Shown: positions 1 through 6,514, counted from the stretch's first letter. The stretch: DNA of 16,872 nt from Flavobacteriaceae bacterium (GCA_016649785.1 JAENXB010000037.1:1-16872), one strand, 5' to 3'. Notes: a model not told the origin generated them from the sequence alone. Program-made: numbers and translations.

Positions 1-2
1 CT

Positions 3-734
3 CAATGGATCAAGGGAGTGCTATCCCCAAGATCTATAGGTTATACTATTAAAGGTTTATATAATTACCAAATTGTAACTAAGGAAAATCACGTGAGGAT
101 CAATATAGATAATCTGGCAAAAAACCTTATTACCCGTTATGATATAAACCGTGAAAAAAACTGGGAATGGTTTGAGGAATACATGACCTATGCAAACAGC
201 ATCTTGCCGGAAGCAATGCTCTATGCCTATTTATCTACTGGAAAAGAATCTTATAAGAGAGCAGCTCTGCAAACTTTTGATTTTTTACTCTCAAAAATGT
301 TTGTGGACGGGCAGTTGAGAGTGATTTCCAATAGGGGATGGTATCAAAAAGGATCCGAACCCAACAGATACGGGGAGCAGCCCATTGATGTTTTTTGCCT
401 TATCCAGACCCTGGATATTTTCTATAAAACCTTTAATATCCCACAATATAAAAATATGATGCAAAAAGCTTTTGGCTGGTTTTTAGGTGATAATCACTTA
501 TCTCAGATTGTTTACAATCCTTTAACCGGAGGTTGTGGGGACGGCCTTGAAAAAGAAAATGTAAACCTCAACCAGGGAGCAGAATCCACTGTTTGTTATC
601 TCATGGCCCGTTTAATTATGGAACGAGATGTAAAAAAGCATTCCCCAGAAAAAACAGACACCTTTCTTTCAAAACCAAAACGCGTAAAACACAGGACGCA
701 AAGAGGGAATAAACCTAAAATTATCGATAACTAA
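3..734 (+). CDS. C-terminal part of a glycosyltransferase-associated (alpha/alpha)-barrel-like protein (5' truncated)
   Basis: The reading frame is open from the left edge, so the true start lies outside the window; the GTG at 18 is only the first in-frame start-like codon. The visible ~240 residues are helical and rich in Trp, Tyr and Phe. They carry the sequence NQGAEST near the end of the conserved part (about 55 residues before the stop), preceded by a TGGCGDGL segment. From memory, this combination (WFE...LPEA..., FxWFLG.N..., TGGC.DGL, NQGAEST) is found in the C-terminal helical domain of glycosyltransferase-like proteins often near mannoside phosphorylase genes. The last ~35 residues are basic, disordered-looking and outside the conserved part. 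The DUF2267 gene follows 12 nt later, so the two are probably co-transcribed. The exact substrate cannot be inferred. Family-level call is moderate; a glycoside-hydrolase-like (alpha/alpha)6 protein is the alternative. Confidence 0.5.
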   Translation, partial: QWIKGVLSPRSIGYTIKGLYNYQIVTKENHVRINIDNLAKNLITRYDINREKNWEWFEEYMTYANSILPEAMLYAYLSTGKESYKRAALQTFDFLLSKMFVDGQLRVISNRGWYQKGSEPNRYGEQPIDVFCLIQTLDIFYKTFNIPQYKNMMQKAFGWFLGDNHLSQIVYNPLTGGCGDGLEKENVNLNQGAESTVCYLMARLIMERDVKKHSPEKTDTFLSKPKRVKHRTQRGNKPKIIDN

Positions 735-746
735 AACTTTTTAATT

Positions 747-1178
747 ATGGCACTTAATTTCAATCAATATGCAGCAGAAGCAAATAGCTTTTTAAAAGAA
801 TATGCGGAACAAATAGATTTGACAGAAGATCCGGAGAAAGCCGCACGTACTCTATCCGCAGTTTTACACGGCTTACGGGAAATAATTTCAGTGGAGGAAT
901 CTTTGCAATTAATCTCACAATTTCCAATGTTCCTTAAGGCGTTCTACGTCAATGGATGGAGTATCAATAAAACCAAAACCAAGGTAAAACATATTCCTCA
1001 ATTTGTGGATTTGGTAAGGAGCTTTGACGGGGCTGCCTCAAACTATGATTTTGTTTCTGATGAACTTGCAGAGCACTATATAAATACTACATTTTTTGTT
1101 TTGCGAAAATATGTTTCTGCCGGAGAACTTCAGGATATTAGGGATAACCTCTCAAAAAATCTGAAGAACATGATTTAG
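747..1178 (+). CDS. DUF2267 family protein
   Basis: A 143-residue soluble protein without signal peptide or membrane segment. The order of conserved segments fits the DUF2267 family: an N-terminal helix with NFNQYAAEAN, then a segment with RTLSAVLHGLRE and the ISVEESLQLISQFPMFLKA block, followed by an aromatic GW motif. The family is a small all-helical domain of unknown biochemical role that often appears in stress-associated clusters. The start follows the previous stop by 12 nt, indicating the downstream member of an operon. A hairpin at 1201-1249 follows the stop, so transcription probably ends there. Family assignment is fairly secure; function is unknown. Confidence 0.8.
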   Translation: MALNFNQYAAEANSFLKEYAEQIDLTEDPEKAARTLSAVLHGLREIISVEESLQLISQFPMFLKAFYVNGWSINKTKTKVKHIPQFVDLVRSFDGAASNYDFVSDELAEHYINTTFFVLRKYVSAGELQDIRDNLSKNLKNMI

Positions 1179-1200
1179 AAAGTAATATTTTTCAAAAAAC

Positions 1201-1249
1201 AGTCAATCAACCCTAATATTTTTTAGTTTCATTTTAGGGTTGTGTGACT
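1201..1249. terminator. Inverted repeat between convergent genes, probable bidirectional terminator
   Basis: CAACCCTAA (1208-1216) pairs with TTAGGGTTG (1234-1242). An outer AGTCA/TGACT pair (1201-1205 / 1245-1249) extends the stem across a 2x2 mismatch. It sits 22 nt after the stop of the DUF2267 gene and 19 nt past the end of the opposing lipoprotein gene. Flanks are AT-rich but lack a clean U run, so efficiency is uncertain. Confidence 0.55.
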
Positions 1250-1268
1250 ATTTATAATAATAAATTTC

Positions 1269-1901
1269 CTAACGTTGAGGAATAATGCCTCGATTTTCCA
1301 ATTGGTTTATAATTGCCTCCACATATTCCTGAACCGTATTGGTGATTGTTTTAGGATTCACAATTTGAAAAGCCCCAACCCAAACCAGGGATTTATTTTC
1401 ATCTTTATTGAGGTTATAAATAGAGGTTTCCACATCATAGACCTTATATTCATTATAATATCCCGGGTTATAATAGATGTTCTGAAATCTATAATAATAT
1501 GGGCCAAAACGCCTCCAGTGATAGCCTATGGTATAATATCCCGGATCATAACTGCTTCTTTCCTCAACACCTTTTACAGCAGTTATTATTACCGCGTCAA
1601 AACCCTTTTCTGAAAGTTCGGAAACCATCTTGTCAATTTCTTCTTCAGATTTTTTAGAATCGGTAAAAGTACTTTCAAAAACAACAGAACTCTCAATGGC
1701 ATTGATATTGCGATTAAGAAATTCCCTTTTTAAATTTTCTTCAAAGATTTTGCGGGAAGTGAGGTTTTGGGTTACACCTACAACCAATAATTTCTGGGGC
1801 TTGAATACAGGTGTTTCTGGATTTTTCCAACTATCTATTAACTTCACCGAGGAACAACCTAAGCTTAGGAATATACTTAGAAGTACTAATATTTTTTTCA
1901 T
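1269..1901 (-). CDS. Outer-membrane/periplasmic lipoprotein with Tyr-rich loop, function unknown
   Basis: 210 residues. The N-terminus MKKILVLLSIFLSLGC is a lipoprotein signal peptide with lipobox LSLGC, so Cys16 should be lipidated. The mature part begins SSVKLIDSWKNP, then has an alpha/beta stretch (residues 37-110, ending FDAVIITAVKG). Next comes a segment at 118-155 with 13 tyrosines in 38 residues, and a C-terminal helix. This resembles small lipoproteins of the DUF4136-like type, but I cannot assign the family firmly. It starts 25 nt after the stop of the upstream membrane-anchored flavodoxin-like gene and is probably expressed from that gene's promoter, including its FNR-like box. No catalytic motif is visible. 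Confidence 0.7.
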   Translation of the reverse strand: MKKILVLLSIFLSLGCSSVKLIDSWKNPETPVFKPQKLLVVGVTQNLTSRKIFEENLKREFLNRNINAIESSVVFESTFTDSKKSEEEIDKMVSELSEKGFDAVIITAVKGVEERSSYDPGYYTIGYHWRRFGPYYYRFQNIYYNPGYYNEYKVYDVETSIYNLNKDENKSLVWVGAFQIVNPKTITNTVQEYVEAIINQLENRGIIPQR

Positions 1902-1926
1902 AATTAATAGTTTGAGATATCTACAA

Positions 1927-2442
1927 TCAGTTTTTATCCTTAAGTATTGGGTCTAACCTTCCAATAAGTTTATCCGCAAATTGCGGGGCATCTTCTATTT
2001 TGGATTCCCCTGTAATGGCATCCACTTCTTTCATTTTATAAGTTCCGTCACTGGAGGTGGTTAATACAATAATTTTTTTCCGGATTGCCGTTGTTCGTTC
2101 AATAAATGATTTTACTTCAAAAGGTGGTTCCTGGTTCTCCCAGGTGTGAATTATTGCTATTGCGGTATAATCTGCAGGATCAATTTTCGAAAGTGAAGAA
2201 ATATCGATGACCTTAATTGAAACAGGATACGACGTATAGTGTTTAACTAAAAGTTGGGTAATTGAATCTTTAAACGCGCTTTCTTGAGTTGCGATGAGAA
2301 GCCTGCGATCCAGATTGGCGGAATTAACCTGAAATGCCTCCGCTTTTCCCATGGAGTACTCATATTTGTACCAAACCAACAATGCAAAAACCAATGCAGT
2401 GACGGAGAGAATGATAAAAACAATTTTCCTGGATCGCTTCAT
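1927..2442 (-). CDS. Membrane-anchored flavodoxin-like protein, function unknown
   Basis: 171 residues: a basic start (MKRSRK), one membrane helix at about residues 7-23, then a soluble domain predicted outside the cytoplasm by the positive-inside rule. The soluble domain alternates strands and helices (RRLLIATQE..., VSIKVIDISS, YTAIAIIHTW, KKIIVLTTS) in the order expected of a flavodoxin fold. The usual FMN phosphate loop (T/S-x-T-G-x-T) is absent; the equivalent loop reads TQESAFK. Near the end it carries VDAITGES, one residue off the ApbE flavinylation consensus D[GA]x[ST]GA[ST]. First gene of a two-gene operon with the lipoprotein downstream, led by an FNR-like box promoter at 2464-2506. 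A redox role is inferred only from fold and context. Confidence 0.6.
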   Translation of the reverse strand: MKRSRKIVFIILSVTALVFALLVWYKYEYSMGKAEAFQVNSANLDRRLLIATQESAFKDSITQLLVKHYTSYPVSIKVIDISSLSKIDPADYTAIAIIHTWENQEPPFEVKSFIERTTAIRKKIIVLTTSSDGTYKMKEVDAITGESKIEDAPQFADKLIGRLDPILKDKN

Positions 2443-2463
2443 TATAATTTGAATATTTCCTAT

Positions 2464-2506
2464 CCAAATTATTGAAAATCAGTGTATAAAAATATGATAT
2501 TTATCA
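2464..2506 (-). promoter_or_regulatory. FNR-like box and -7 element upstream of the flavodoxin-like/lipoprotein operon
   Basis: The box is TGATATTTATCA on the + strand (2495-2506), a perfect TGAT-N4-ATCA. On the - strand, 23 nt further on, lies TAATTTGG (2471-2464), matching TAnnTTTG at 5 of 6 specified positions. A transcript start near 2458 would leave a ~15-nt leader and put the box centre near -42. Confidence 0.7.
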
Positions 2507-2647
2507 GCGGTTGGATTCTATTTTATTCAGGATACAGCCGCTTTAGGTTTCAGATCAACTTATCTGGATTAAAATCTCATCTGAATAAACAGGTATTATC
2601 CTTAATTATAAAAGGAAAGCAAATTCCGAAACGAATGAATTGAATTT

Positions 2648-2681
2648 AACTGTTTCATTAAAATTTTTAACTGAAACGGTT
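2648..2681. terminator. Hairpin directly after the ArsC-like gene
   Basis: AACTGTTTCA (2648-2657) pairs with TGAAACGGTT (2672-2681) with one G-U pair and a 14-nt loop, starting at the base next to the ArsC-like stop codon. The - strand has only a weak U-rich tail (UUAAAUU), while the + strand reads GGUUUUAU, so it may act in both directions. Confidence 0.4.
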
Positions 2682-3083
2682 TTATACTTTGAGAATATCT
2701 GTAGGAGTAAGAACAATGACGGTTTTATCTCCCTGTAGGGCTATTAGTTTCAGGATTTCAGGATTATTTCTTATCATTTTAATCCAGTCATCTGATGAAA
2801 ATTCAGATGACTCAGAAAGATTTTTAAAAAAATCATGTTCCGGATCTACCAGGTCTTTGATTTCCATATCTAACCGGCCTGCTAATTCTGCTAATTGAGT
2901 CCCGGTCAAAGGAGTTTTTATAACATCTATTTCCAGAATTGCCAGCCCTTGCGCCTTGGCAAAAGCCAGGGTTTTTTCAGCAATTAACGATTCCGGATTA
3001 TAATATATTGTTATTTGTCTTTCAGATGTAGCTATCTCTCCCATTATTTGATTTTTGGGTAAAGTTATCGTATTTTTTTTCAT
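2682..3083 (-). CDS. ArsC/YffB-like thioredoxin-fold protein lacking the catalytic cysteine
   Basis: 133 residues, soluble. The layout follows the ArsC/Spx/YffB family: a first strand with ITIYYNP (residues 24-30), a helix EKTLAFAKAQG, then VIKTPLTGTQLAELAGRL, which matches the family's YL(K)TPxTxxEL segment. The C-terminal DDWIKMIRNNPEILKLIALQGDKTVIVLTP matches the family's PILI.RPIVVTGDKAVIG region. The catalytic Cys of the NPxC motif is replaced by Ser32 (NPES), the family's conserved Arg in the RP motif is missing, and the whole protein has no cysteine. It cannot work as a thiol arsenate reductase. A binding or regulatory role, as for Spx-like proteins, is possible but unproven. It is transcribed divergently from the GDPD gene. 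No FNR-like box was found in front of it. Confidence 0.7.
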   Translation of the reverse strand: MKKNTITLPKNQIMGEIATSERQITIYYNPESLIAEKTLAFAKAQGLAILEIDVIKTPLTGTQLAELAGRLDMEIKDLVDPEHDFFKNLSESSEFSSDDWIKMIRNNPEILKLIALQGDKTVIVLTPTDILKV

Positions 3084-3115
3084 TAAATTTCATGTTTAAT
3101 TTAAAATTGCTTTTA

Positions 3116-3146
3116 GTTTCCCGGGTAATCCCGGAGGGTACTTTTG
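3116..3146 (+). promoter_or_regulatory. Standard Bacteroidota promoter of the GDPD gene with an inverted repeat in the spacer
   Basis: TACTTTTG (3139-3146) is a perfect TAnnTTTG -7 element. The -33 region 19 nt upstream is GTTT, preceded by TTTTA, only a loose match to TTTG. Between the two lies CCGGG-TAAT-CCCGG (3121-3134), a perfect inverted repeat placed where a repressor would block RNA polymerase. Because the -7 element overlaps the TTG at 3144, translation cannot begin there. Confidence 0.55.
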
Positions 3147-3188
3147 TTAAAATTACACCGTTCTCAACAAACAAAAAAATTGAACAAG

Positions 3189-4112
3189 ATGAATTATTAT
3201 TATTATTTAATTATTGGATTTTTATTGTTCAGCAGCTCCTGTAAACCGCAGTCTGAAGGGAATCATTTATCCCATAACCGGCCGACAATTGAAGCTTTGA
3301 TCAAAAATCTGGAGGATTCAAAAAACGATCAAATAATGGTAATTGCACACCGTGCCATATCGCATAACGCTCCTGAGAATTCACTTCAGGCCATTCAAAA
3401 CTCTATTGAAATGGGCGTGGATATGGTAGAAATTGACATTCGGGTAACCAAAGACGGGAAACTTGTCCTCATGCACGACCAATCCGTTAACCGTACTACT
3501 AATGGCAAAGGCAATGTTAAGGACTGGACATTGGAGCAACTTAAAACCCTCAATCTTGTTGATGGATTTGGGTCTGTAACTGTTTACAAAATACCAACTT
3601 TAGAAGAAGCTCTTCTTCTTTCCAAAGACAAAATTCTTATCAATTTAGACAAAAGTTATAATTACTTTGATAAGTGTTATGAAGTCATGAATAAAACGGG
3701 AACACTTAAGCAAGTGGTTATTAAAGGGGAAAAAACCCGAAGTCAGGTAGAAAGTGATTATGGGCAATATCTGGATGAAATATATTTTATGCCGATTGTT
3801 CAACTTCCAAATAAAAACGCAAAAAGAATTATTGACGACTACTTAAAACATCGCGTACCTATTTCATTTGAATTTATTATTCGTCGGGATCCTGCTGGCG
3901 TGATAAATAACTTTGATGAAATTCGGAAAAAAGGCGCGAATATATGGGTGAACGCGCTTAGGAAAAAACAAAATGCGGGCCACGATGATGAAAAAGCCGC
4001 CCTGGACCCAACAGTTTATGATTGGTATATTGAAAACAATATTAATATGATCCAAACTAATCAACCTGAATTGTTGATCAATTACCTGAGAGAGAAAGGA
4101 CTTCACTGGTAG
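3189..4112 (+). CDS. Glycerophosphodiester phosphodiesterase (GDPD) family lipoprotein
   Basis: 307 residues from ATG 3189. An upstream in-frame TTG at 3144 is rejected because it overlaps the -7 promoter element, and because starting at 3189 puts a signal peptide (MNYYYYLIIGFLLFSSSC) at the N-terminus, with Cys18 as probable lipidated residue. The GDPD catalytic pattern is complete: AHR (His54, Arg55), APENS (Glu63, Asn64), VEIDIRVTKDG (Glu81, Asp83) and MHD (His96). The family hydrolyses glycerophosphodiesters to glycerol-3-phosphate and an alcohol using a divalent metal; here it would act in the periplasm or on the outer membrane on phospholipid breakdown products. It has its own housekeeping-type promoter and no FNR-like box. 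Confidence 0.85.
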   Translation: MNYYYYLIIGFLLFSSSCKPQSEGNHLSHNRPTIEALIKNLEDSKNDQIMVIAHRAISHNAPENSLQAIQNSIEMGVDMVEIDIRVTKDGKLVLMHDQSVNRTTNGKGNVKDWTLEQLKTLNLVDGFGSVTVYKIPTLEEALLLSKDKILINLDKSYNYFDKCYEVMNKTGTLKQVVIKGEKTRSQVESDYGQYLDEIYFMPIVQLPNKNAKRIIDDYLKHRVPISFEFIIRRDPAGVINNFDEIRKKGANIWVNALRKKQNAGHDDEKAALDPTVYDWYIENNINMIQTNQPELLINYLREKGLHW

Positions 4113-4196
4113 AATTTGGATTTGAAAGTTTGAAAAAACCAACTGATCTTCATTCAAAACCTCTAAAGATTTCCTGATCCCCCAATTTTTATTTTA

Positions 4197-4646
4197 TCAG
4201 GTTTCCAGGAGATGTACCAGCTTTTCATTATCAACTACATATTCAGTAATTGTAAAAACCTCTTTTCGGTTTTCTCTGAATGATTTTACAAAATTGGCAA
4301 TTTCATCTTCCAGATGTTCATGTTCAAGACGAAATATCCGTGATTCCCCTTTATCGGGATTTTCAACAAGTTCTCCCAGTTGTAAAATATGCTTGCTTAC
4401 TTTATCCAGTAAATCCTGGCACTTCTCACTGATCTTCAGCAGATTTGTCCCGATTTTCTTTACACTGTCCAGGTTTTCTTTCTCAGTGATCCAAATAAAA
4501 TATTTATCTATAAGACCGTGTAAAAACCGCAGATCATCTTTATAAAATTCAAGATCTTTTTTCCAGTGTTGGGTCAATACATAAAGTTCCTGCCAATTTG
4601 CCTCCTGGATAAACTTTCCTTTAGGCCTGTCCCTGTATATGTTCAT
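4197..4646 (-). CDS. Helical protein of unknown function
   Basis: 149 residues, no signal peptide, no cysteines in motif arrangement except one Cys in the middle. The protein is almost wholly helical and charged, with heptad-like stretches at about residues 29-95 (WKKDLEFYKDDLRFLHGLIDKY, then SVKKIGTNLLKISEKCQDLLDKVSKHILQL) and a second helical half (HEHLEDEIANFVKSFRENRKEVF). This suggests a helical bundle or coiled coil. I do not recognise a family. It is a single-gene unit led by an FNR-like box promoter at 4742-4784 and a leader able to fold into a long hairpin (4683-4734). Its co-regulation with stress genes suggests a cytoplasmic stress role, which is inference only. Confidence 0.75.
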   Translation of the reverse strand: MNIYRDRPKGKFIQEANWQELYVLTQHWKKDLEFYKDDLRFLHGLIDKYFIWITEKENLDSVKKIGTNLLKISEKCQDLLDKVSKHILQLGELVENPDKGESRIFRLEHEHLEDEIANFVKSFRENRKEVFTITEYVVDNEKLVHLLET

Positions 4647-4682
4647 GATAAAAATTATTACTGATTTCTACAATCTTCAATG

Positions 4683-4734
4683 CTCCCATTGTTGTCCGGA
4701 TTCACAATTATTCCGGAAATAACAATTATAGGAG
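4683..4734 (-). repeat. Nested inverted repeat in the mRNA leader of the helical-protein gene
   Basis: Three nested complementary pairs: CTCC/GGAG (4683-4686 / 4731-4734), ATTGTT/AACAAT (4688-4693 / 4721-4726) and TCCGGA/TCCGGA (4695-4700 / 4712-4717), with an 11-nt loop. If transcription starts near 4736, the hairpin forms at the very 5' end of the mRNA, about 35 nt before the start codon. It could protect the 5' end or control translation. Confidence 0.5.
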
Positions 4735-4741
4735 AACCAAT

Positions 4742-4784
4742 TAAAATTAGATAAAAGATTTAGATAAAAAAATGATAAAGATCA
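4742..4784 (-). promoter_or_regulatory. FNR-like box and -7 element for the helical-protein gene
   Basis: The box is TGATAAAGATCA (4773-4784, + strand), with perfect TGAT/ATCA half sites and one spacer difference from the window's consensus. Exactly 23 nt along the - strand comes TAATTTTA (4749-4742), matching TAnnTTTG at 5 of 6 positions. The start codon is ~90 nt downstream. Confidence 0.65.
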
Positions 4785-4858
4785 TATTCCAATTCTTGAA
4801 CTGAAAGATCCATTTTCAAAATTATTTTGAAGAACGCGGCCTAAATCAAAATAGTTCC

Positions 4859-4901
4859 TGATAAATATCATTTTATAAGTGCTTAGTTATTAGTTACTTT
4901 A
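4859..4901 (+). promoter_or_regulatory. FNR-like box and -7 region for the peptide-hydrolase-phosphoribosyltransferase operon
   Basis: TGATAAATATCA (4859-4870) is the exact window consensus. The -7 position predicted by the 23-nt spacing reads TTACTTTA (4894-4901), a 4-of-6 match; TACTTTAA one base later is an alternative. The first ATG downstream is at 4932. Confidence 0.6.
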
Positions 4902-4931
4902 ATAAGAATTAATTAAAAAAGACCTGTAATA

Positions 4932-5060
4932 ATGAAAGGAATCATAATCATTCTATTTTCATTTTTGTCCCCTTTTCTAATCTGTGCACAAACTGAAACT
5001 CCTAAGAAGGTCATCATTTCAGAGGAGAAAATGGGCGATCTTATCATCATTAAAATTTAA
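4932..5060 (+). CDS. Small secreted peptide, 42 residues, unknown function
   Basis: ATG at 4932, TAA at 5058-5060. The N-terminus is a classic Sec signal peptide: MKG, then a hydrophobic core (IIIILFSFLSPFLI), then CAQ with likely signal peptidase I cleavage after Ala19 (C-A-Q; the Cys18 could instead suggest a poor lipobox). The mature part is only about 23 residues, beginning QTETPKKVII and ending DLIIIKI. It is the first open frame behind the FNR-like box at 4859, and its stop is 18 nt before the hydrolase start, so it is probably translated as the leader gene of that operon. No homologue family is recognised. It could be a real exported peptide or a truncated remnant of a longer secreted protein. 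Confidence 0.5.
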   Translation: MKGIIIILFSFLSPFLICAQTETPKKVIISEEKMGDLIIIKI

Positions 5061-5078
5061 TAATTAAAATTCATCAAA

Positions 5079-5720
5079 ATGTTCATCAAAGAGAACAAAA
5101 AAACTGTCGAGATCCAGATGGAAGATGTCATCTTACAAGGAAATCTTGCCATTCCCGAAAATGCAACAGGAATCGTGCTTTTTTCTCATGGCAGCGGCAG
5201 CAGCAGGCTGAGCCCAAGAAATAACTATGTAGCCGAAGTATTGCAACAAAAGGGCCAGGCCACTTTATTATCTGACCTTTTAACTGAAAAAGAAGATCGT
5301 ATTTACGAAAATCGGTTTAATATAGATCTATTGACTGAGAGATTGATCGCCATAACGAAATGGGTCAAAGAAAATCCTGAAACCAAAGGTTTAAATTTGG
5401 GATATTTTGGGGCAAGTACCGGAGCAGCTTCAGCATTAGTGGCTGCCGCTTATTTTGGAGATGAAATCAAGGCGGTTGTTTCAAGAGGAGGCCGGCCGGA
5501 TCTTGGAATGCGGGACATACATAAAGTAAAAGCACCAACGCTTTTAATCGTTGGAGGTTATGATGATTTGGTGATCCAATTAAACCAAAAAGCTTACGAA
5601 AAATTACAATGCGAACGAAAATTTGAAATTGTACCGGAAGCTTCCCATCTTTTTGAAGAGCCCGGAAAATTGGAGATCGTAGCCCGTTTATCTGCCGATT
5701 GGTTTTCCAAATGCCTATAA
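5079..5720 (+). CDS. Dienelactone hydrolase-like alpha/beta hydrolase
   Basis: 213 residues, cytoplasmic. The alpha/beta-hydrolase landmarks are present: oxyanion-loop segment FSHGSGSSR (35-43), nucleophile elbow GASTG with Ser113, acid candidate Asp162 after the LLIVGGYDD strand, and His190 in EASHLFEEPG. The family hydrolyses esters or lactones; the true substrate is unknown. In M. tuberculosis (Rv0571c) and other bacteria this type of hydrolase is fused to a phosphoribosyltransferase; here the phosphoribosyltransferase is the next gene, 164 nt downstream, so the two probably work together. It sits in an operon behind the secreted peptide and the FNR-like box. After the TAA the same frame stays open for 40 more codons (5721-5843). 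Confidence 0.85.
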   Translation: MFIKENKKTVEIQMEDVILQGNLAIPENATGIVLFSHGSGSSRLSPRNNYVAEVLQQKGQATLLSDLLTEKEDRIYENRFNIDLLTERLIAITKWVKENPETKGLNLGYFGASTGAASALVAAAYFGDEIKAVVSRGGRPDLGMRDIHKVKAPTLLIVGGYDDLVIQLNQKAYEKLQCERKFEIVPEASHLFEEPGKLEIVARLSADWFSKCL

Positions 5721-5884
5721 CCGGAGAAGCCAACTGACCAGGTCTTAAAGTGTCTTAATTCTGAGGTACATAGAGTTAGAAAAATGGGTCTTATCCCAAC
5801 AGAGATGGAGGACTACTTTACTTCAGGCATTTTAGGTACTTAAAATTTTATGAACTAATTGGTTAACTTTTAAACACAAAAAAG

Positions 5885-6514
5885 ATGTTTCAGGACAGGA
5901 CCGATGCCGGCATACAGCTGGCGGAAAAATTGACTTTTTATAAAGATCAGGATGTAGTGGTTTTAGCCATCCCAAGAGGAGGTTTGCCTTTGGGGGCAAT
6001 TGTGGCTAAAGCATTGAATGCGCCTCTGGATGTCGCATTGATCAAAAAAATTGGTCATCCTTACAATAAAGAATATGCCATTGGAGCCGTGAGCCTGGAA
6101 AGCGTGATCACCAGTGATACCGTAAATATTCCAAAAAGATATATTGAGGAAGAAACCAGCCACATAAGAGATTTATTGACCCAGCGTTATGAGCAGTATT
6201 ATAAAGAAGGAAAGCCACATGATTTAAAGGATAAAGTGGTAATAATTGTGGATGATGGGATTGCTACCGGAAATACGCTTCTGGCAACCGTAGAATTGAT
6301 CCACAAACAAAAACCTAAGAGTATTGTTGTTGCCATTCCTGTTGCCCCGCCTTCATCATTAAAAAAACTTGAAGATTCTCCTTTTGTAAATGAAGTGATA
6401 TGTTTGGAAACTCCGTATAATTTCATGGCGGTTGGTCAGTTTTATGAAGAATTTGATGCGGTAAGCGATCAGGAGGCTATCAAGATCCTTCAGGAAACCA
6501 ACAAGGACAGATAG
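5885..6514 (+). CDS. Phosphoribosyltransferase family protein
   Basis: 209 residues. The type I phosphoribosyltransferase signature is clear: the PRPP-binding loop VIIVDDGIATGNT at about residues 119-131 with the acidic pair Asp123-Asp124, and an upstream IPRGGLPLG segment (29-37) of the kind that binds pyrophosphate. The N-terminus MFQDRTDAG is typical of the stress-associated members whose nucleobase substrate is not defined. The gene follows the dienelactone-hydrolase-like gene on the same strand; the two domains occur fused elsewhere, which supports a joint function. It lies in the operon led by the box at 4859, although the 164-nt gap leaves room for a separate promoter. A purine/pyrimidine salvage role is possible but not shown. 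Confidence 0.88.
   Translation: MFQDRTDAGIQLAEKLTFYKDQDVVVLAIPRGGLPLGAIVAKALNAPLDVALIKKIGHPYNKEYAIGAVSLESVITSDTVNIPKRYIEEETSHIRDLLTQRYEQYYKEGKPHDLKDKVVIIVDDGIATGNTLLATVELIHKQKPKSIVVAIPVAPPSSLKKLEDSPFVNEVICLETPYNFMAVGQFYEEFDAVSDQEAIKILQETNKDR

Noticed and set aside
1275..1956. Long + strand open frames opposite the lipoprotein gene
   Set aside because: They are complementary-strand shadows of a gene with a clear signal peptide and lipobox.
3144..3188. TTG start giving a 15-residue longer GDPD protein
   Set aside because: It overlaps the -7 promoter element and would bury the signal peptide; ATG 3189 is preferred.
4173..4201. CCTGAT/ATCAGG hairpin between the GDPD and helical-protein genes
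   Set aside because: Only 6 bp with a 17-nt loop, overlapping the stop codon of the - strand gene and lacking a U tract; too weak to call a terminator.
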